In this document: one piece after another, positions 62,204-64,000 of the stretch
Layout: each line of letters opens with the position of its first letter
How positions within the stretch are numbered: position 1 is the stretch's first letter
NCBI GenBank assembly: GCA_018136815.1
Contig: CM030931.1
Coordinates: 629,511 to 693,510 of the forward strand
DNA: 64,000 bases
Direction of reading: 5' to 3'
Source of the DNA: Isochrysis galbana
Lineage: Eukaryota > Haptophyta > Isochrysidales > Isochrysidaceae
Position numbers and translations under genes: made by a program
The notes under the pieces: generated by a model
Seen by the model: the letters and a program-made list of their open reading frames with translations, nothing else
The model's database searches: none
Told to the model about the DNA's origin: nothing

Positions 62204-64000
62204 CAGGGCGCGCGCCGAAGGCGAGAGGACTTCTTCGTCAGAGCTTCCTGGTAGTCTTAGACTACAAGTTTAACCTTAGTGCTGTGGGACCTTGGGCTGC
62301 ATCGGCATCGTAGACTCGTAGACCCTGCCCCGCGATGGGGGTCTTAACTGCTGAAATGCTGAAATGGGGACGAGCATACGATGGGCCGGCCGAGATGGCT
62401 TACCCGATACCGCAGGAATACAACCTACGCGGTTCAACTAAGACACTCGAGGAGGAAAACTTTTGGAAAACGTTGAAGTGGGAAGTAGGGCGGTCAAACA
62501 GAAACAGGGTTTTTTTATTAGGGGTAAGGGTAAGAAAATGACCATCTCAGGATCTCAGGATGGAGAAGAATTGAGGATTTTTTTCGGTAGAAAGTTCCCT
62601 ATACACCCAACAAGCACATATCCGGGGCCCATTAGGACCAAGACCCCCCCCCTTGGGCCCTTGGGCCCTTGGGCCCCCACAACAAAACGTAACCAAATAC
62701 TAAAACAAAACACGCTTAACGCTTAAGTCGCAAAGGGGCCTACGTTTGCATCTAGGGACACATTTTTGGGGGTGGTGAAGGTTAAGGGTAAAATTGTATA
62801 AGGTGTAGAAAATGGCAATGGGGGGGGTAAAAAAAAGGGAACCTCAAGTTGCACCCTGTCGAACACGCGATGACTACAGGCTCATAGTCCCTCCACCTCT
62901 TCCCCTGCCCCCCTTCTTTCCTTTTTCTTCGGTTTCCGGAGTCCGGCCTCGTTGCGCTACCTGAGGCCTGGTTCAGAGTGTGGGGTCCGGGCAGGCCTTT
63001 TGAACTTTTCGTTGTTGTCGTGTGTGTCTACCTGGCCACGTTCTGTTTGTTTGGGTTGAGTCTAGGTTCCATTGTCTCTAGCATCAACCTTGAGTGGTGT
63101 GTCGGTATCGGTTGTGCATCGAGTGACCAGTGATCATCCAAGGCCCGGCGGCCTGCGTGCCTGCGTGGTCGATCGATGCCCCTCAAGTACTAGCGTTCCT
63201 ACAAATAAAATTTGGGAAAACTTCTTGCTTCTTGAAGCCGAACCTCACGTTGTGATAAGGAGTAGCTGAAGTGCAGAGATCCCGCTTCTGTTTTGTGTTT
63301 CTGTAAGAGCAAGATTGGTCTCACCTTCTAACTTCTCACCTTTACCTTTGTTTGGCCCATGCTGAACTATGCATGTGTATACTTACTTAAAAGAAAGCCC
63401 GAAGAATAGGAATAGGAATCGGGGTGGGAAGCGGAAGGAGAGAGAGCCGCTAGGGCTAGGGGCGATGTCGGCGGTGAGCGGGGGAGTGGCAGTCCCCAGT
63501 AGCTTGTAGCGGGCACCTTCAAGAGTTCGTATTTGAGGAATAATCGTCATGATCACGAGTGGATTCGCATTCGCACCGCACCACAGATTCACGCAAGTAT
63601 CCATAGGCACAGACTAGGCTATGGCTCGTTTTGGCGTGGCAGCCCAGTCACTCTCAGCCGAGCGCGTAAGCGGCGCAATGCGCAAGCAGCCAAACACTGC
63701 CTTCCCACTCTCTCAACGACGCAAGGCAACCGACTGACGACACACGCCCACTTAATCTCGGCCAAACGCTGCTTGCCGCACCACCACTATTCAAGCCGGG
63801 GCCCTCCGCGCGCGAAAGCCCAACCAGCTGCCCTCTTCCACCCCTTACCAAGGCCCCTCGCGATCAGGCTGCCGGCGGGATCCGAGGGGGAACCTTGCGG
63901 GAAGACTCGGGCACCCTCGCGCCATCGGCCGGCGATCCGTGTGGCGCCGAACAGCACCGCGAGGTGCTTGAAAGCCTAGATGAGGCGTGGCGCACAAGCG
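62204..64000. repeat. Right end of the window: family-A and family-C repeats, no gene seen
   Basis: 62488-62735 is a second copy of the 4691-4900 repeat, starting TAGGGCGGTCAAACAG. A triple GGGCCCTT repeat sits at 62650. Around 62880-62960 lies an inverted, diverged family-C copy (TTCGGTTTCCGGAGTCCGG). The segment 63000-64000 has no domain-bearing frame; 63640-63980 stays open on the plus strand in a Pro/Arg/Ala-rich frame without recognisable motifs. Confidence 0.5.

Overview
This is nuclear DNA from a eukaryote, most likely a red-lineage alga with a secondary plastid. The best clue is a spliced psbU-like gene (photosystem II 12 kDa extrinsic protein) whose precursor begins with an ER-type signal, a transit-like stretch and a twin-arginine/AxA thylakoid signal. 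Genes carry short GT-AG introns (about 78-205 bp), often with a GTGCGY donor. They are GC-rich, have long CT-rich tracts next to several 5' ends, and lie on both strands without operons. A haptophyte or related lineage fits, but I cannot fix the taxon from this window alone.

Layout of host genes: UDP-sugar pyrophosphorylase (1767-3842, +); a radical-SAM-like protein lacking the cluster cysteines (6913-7650, +); a PPR-SET fusion in four exons (11352-16708, +); two pieces of a broken DUF285/BspA-like gene (about 17098-19320, +); a CRAL-TRIO lipid-binding protein (21113-21919, -); a voltage-sensor/class III cyclase fusion in three exons (24766-28186, +); a Myb/SANT-Tudor-like chromatin protein (33288-34931, +); an STE20-like kinase in three exons (47374-50087, -); a DEVH-box RNA helicase in two exons (55419-58846, +); and psbU in three exons (61271-62203, -). 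They serve unrelated housekeeping, signalling and plastid roles.

At least half of the window is mobile or repetitive DNA. The clearest element is an 8.2 kb LTR retrotransposon (37056-45269, - orientation) with near-identical 848-bp LTRs, TG/CA ends and a TGATT target duplication. It encodes a Gag-like protein, a phage-type DNA-methyltransferase-like domain (frameshifted) and an integrase with a chromodomain. I find no reverse transcriptase, RNase H or protease in it.

A second unusual block (28799-32422) is bounded by inverted copies of a short end sequence. It holds, on the minus strand, two small single-pass membrane proteins (one with a triple cysteine-knot-like repeat), an unknown AT-richer ORF, a Fanzor-like N-terminal fragment joined to a broken IS4/IS5-type DDE transposase, and a duplicated TATA-containing module. 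Two non-autonomous DNA transposons with exact 8-bp target duplications (8205-9171 and 22742-23571), two hAT transposase remnants, a 2.4 kb foldback element (about 51633-54045), a LINE tail (295-1244), a 202-bp satellite and several families of short GC-rich interspersed repeats fill most of the remaining space. Coordinates of repeat families are by eye and approximate unless target duplications are stated.
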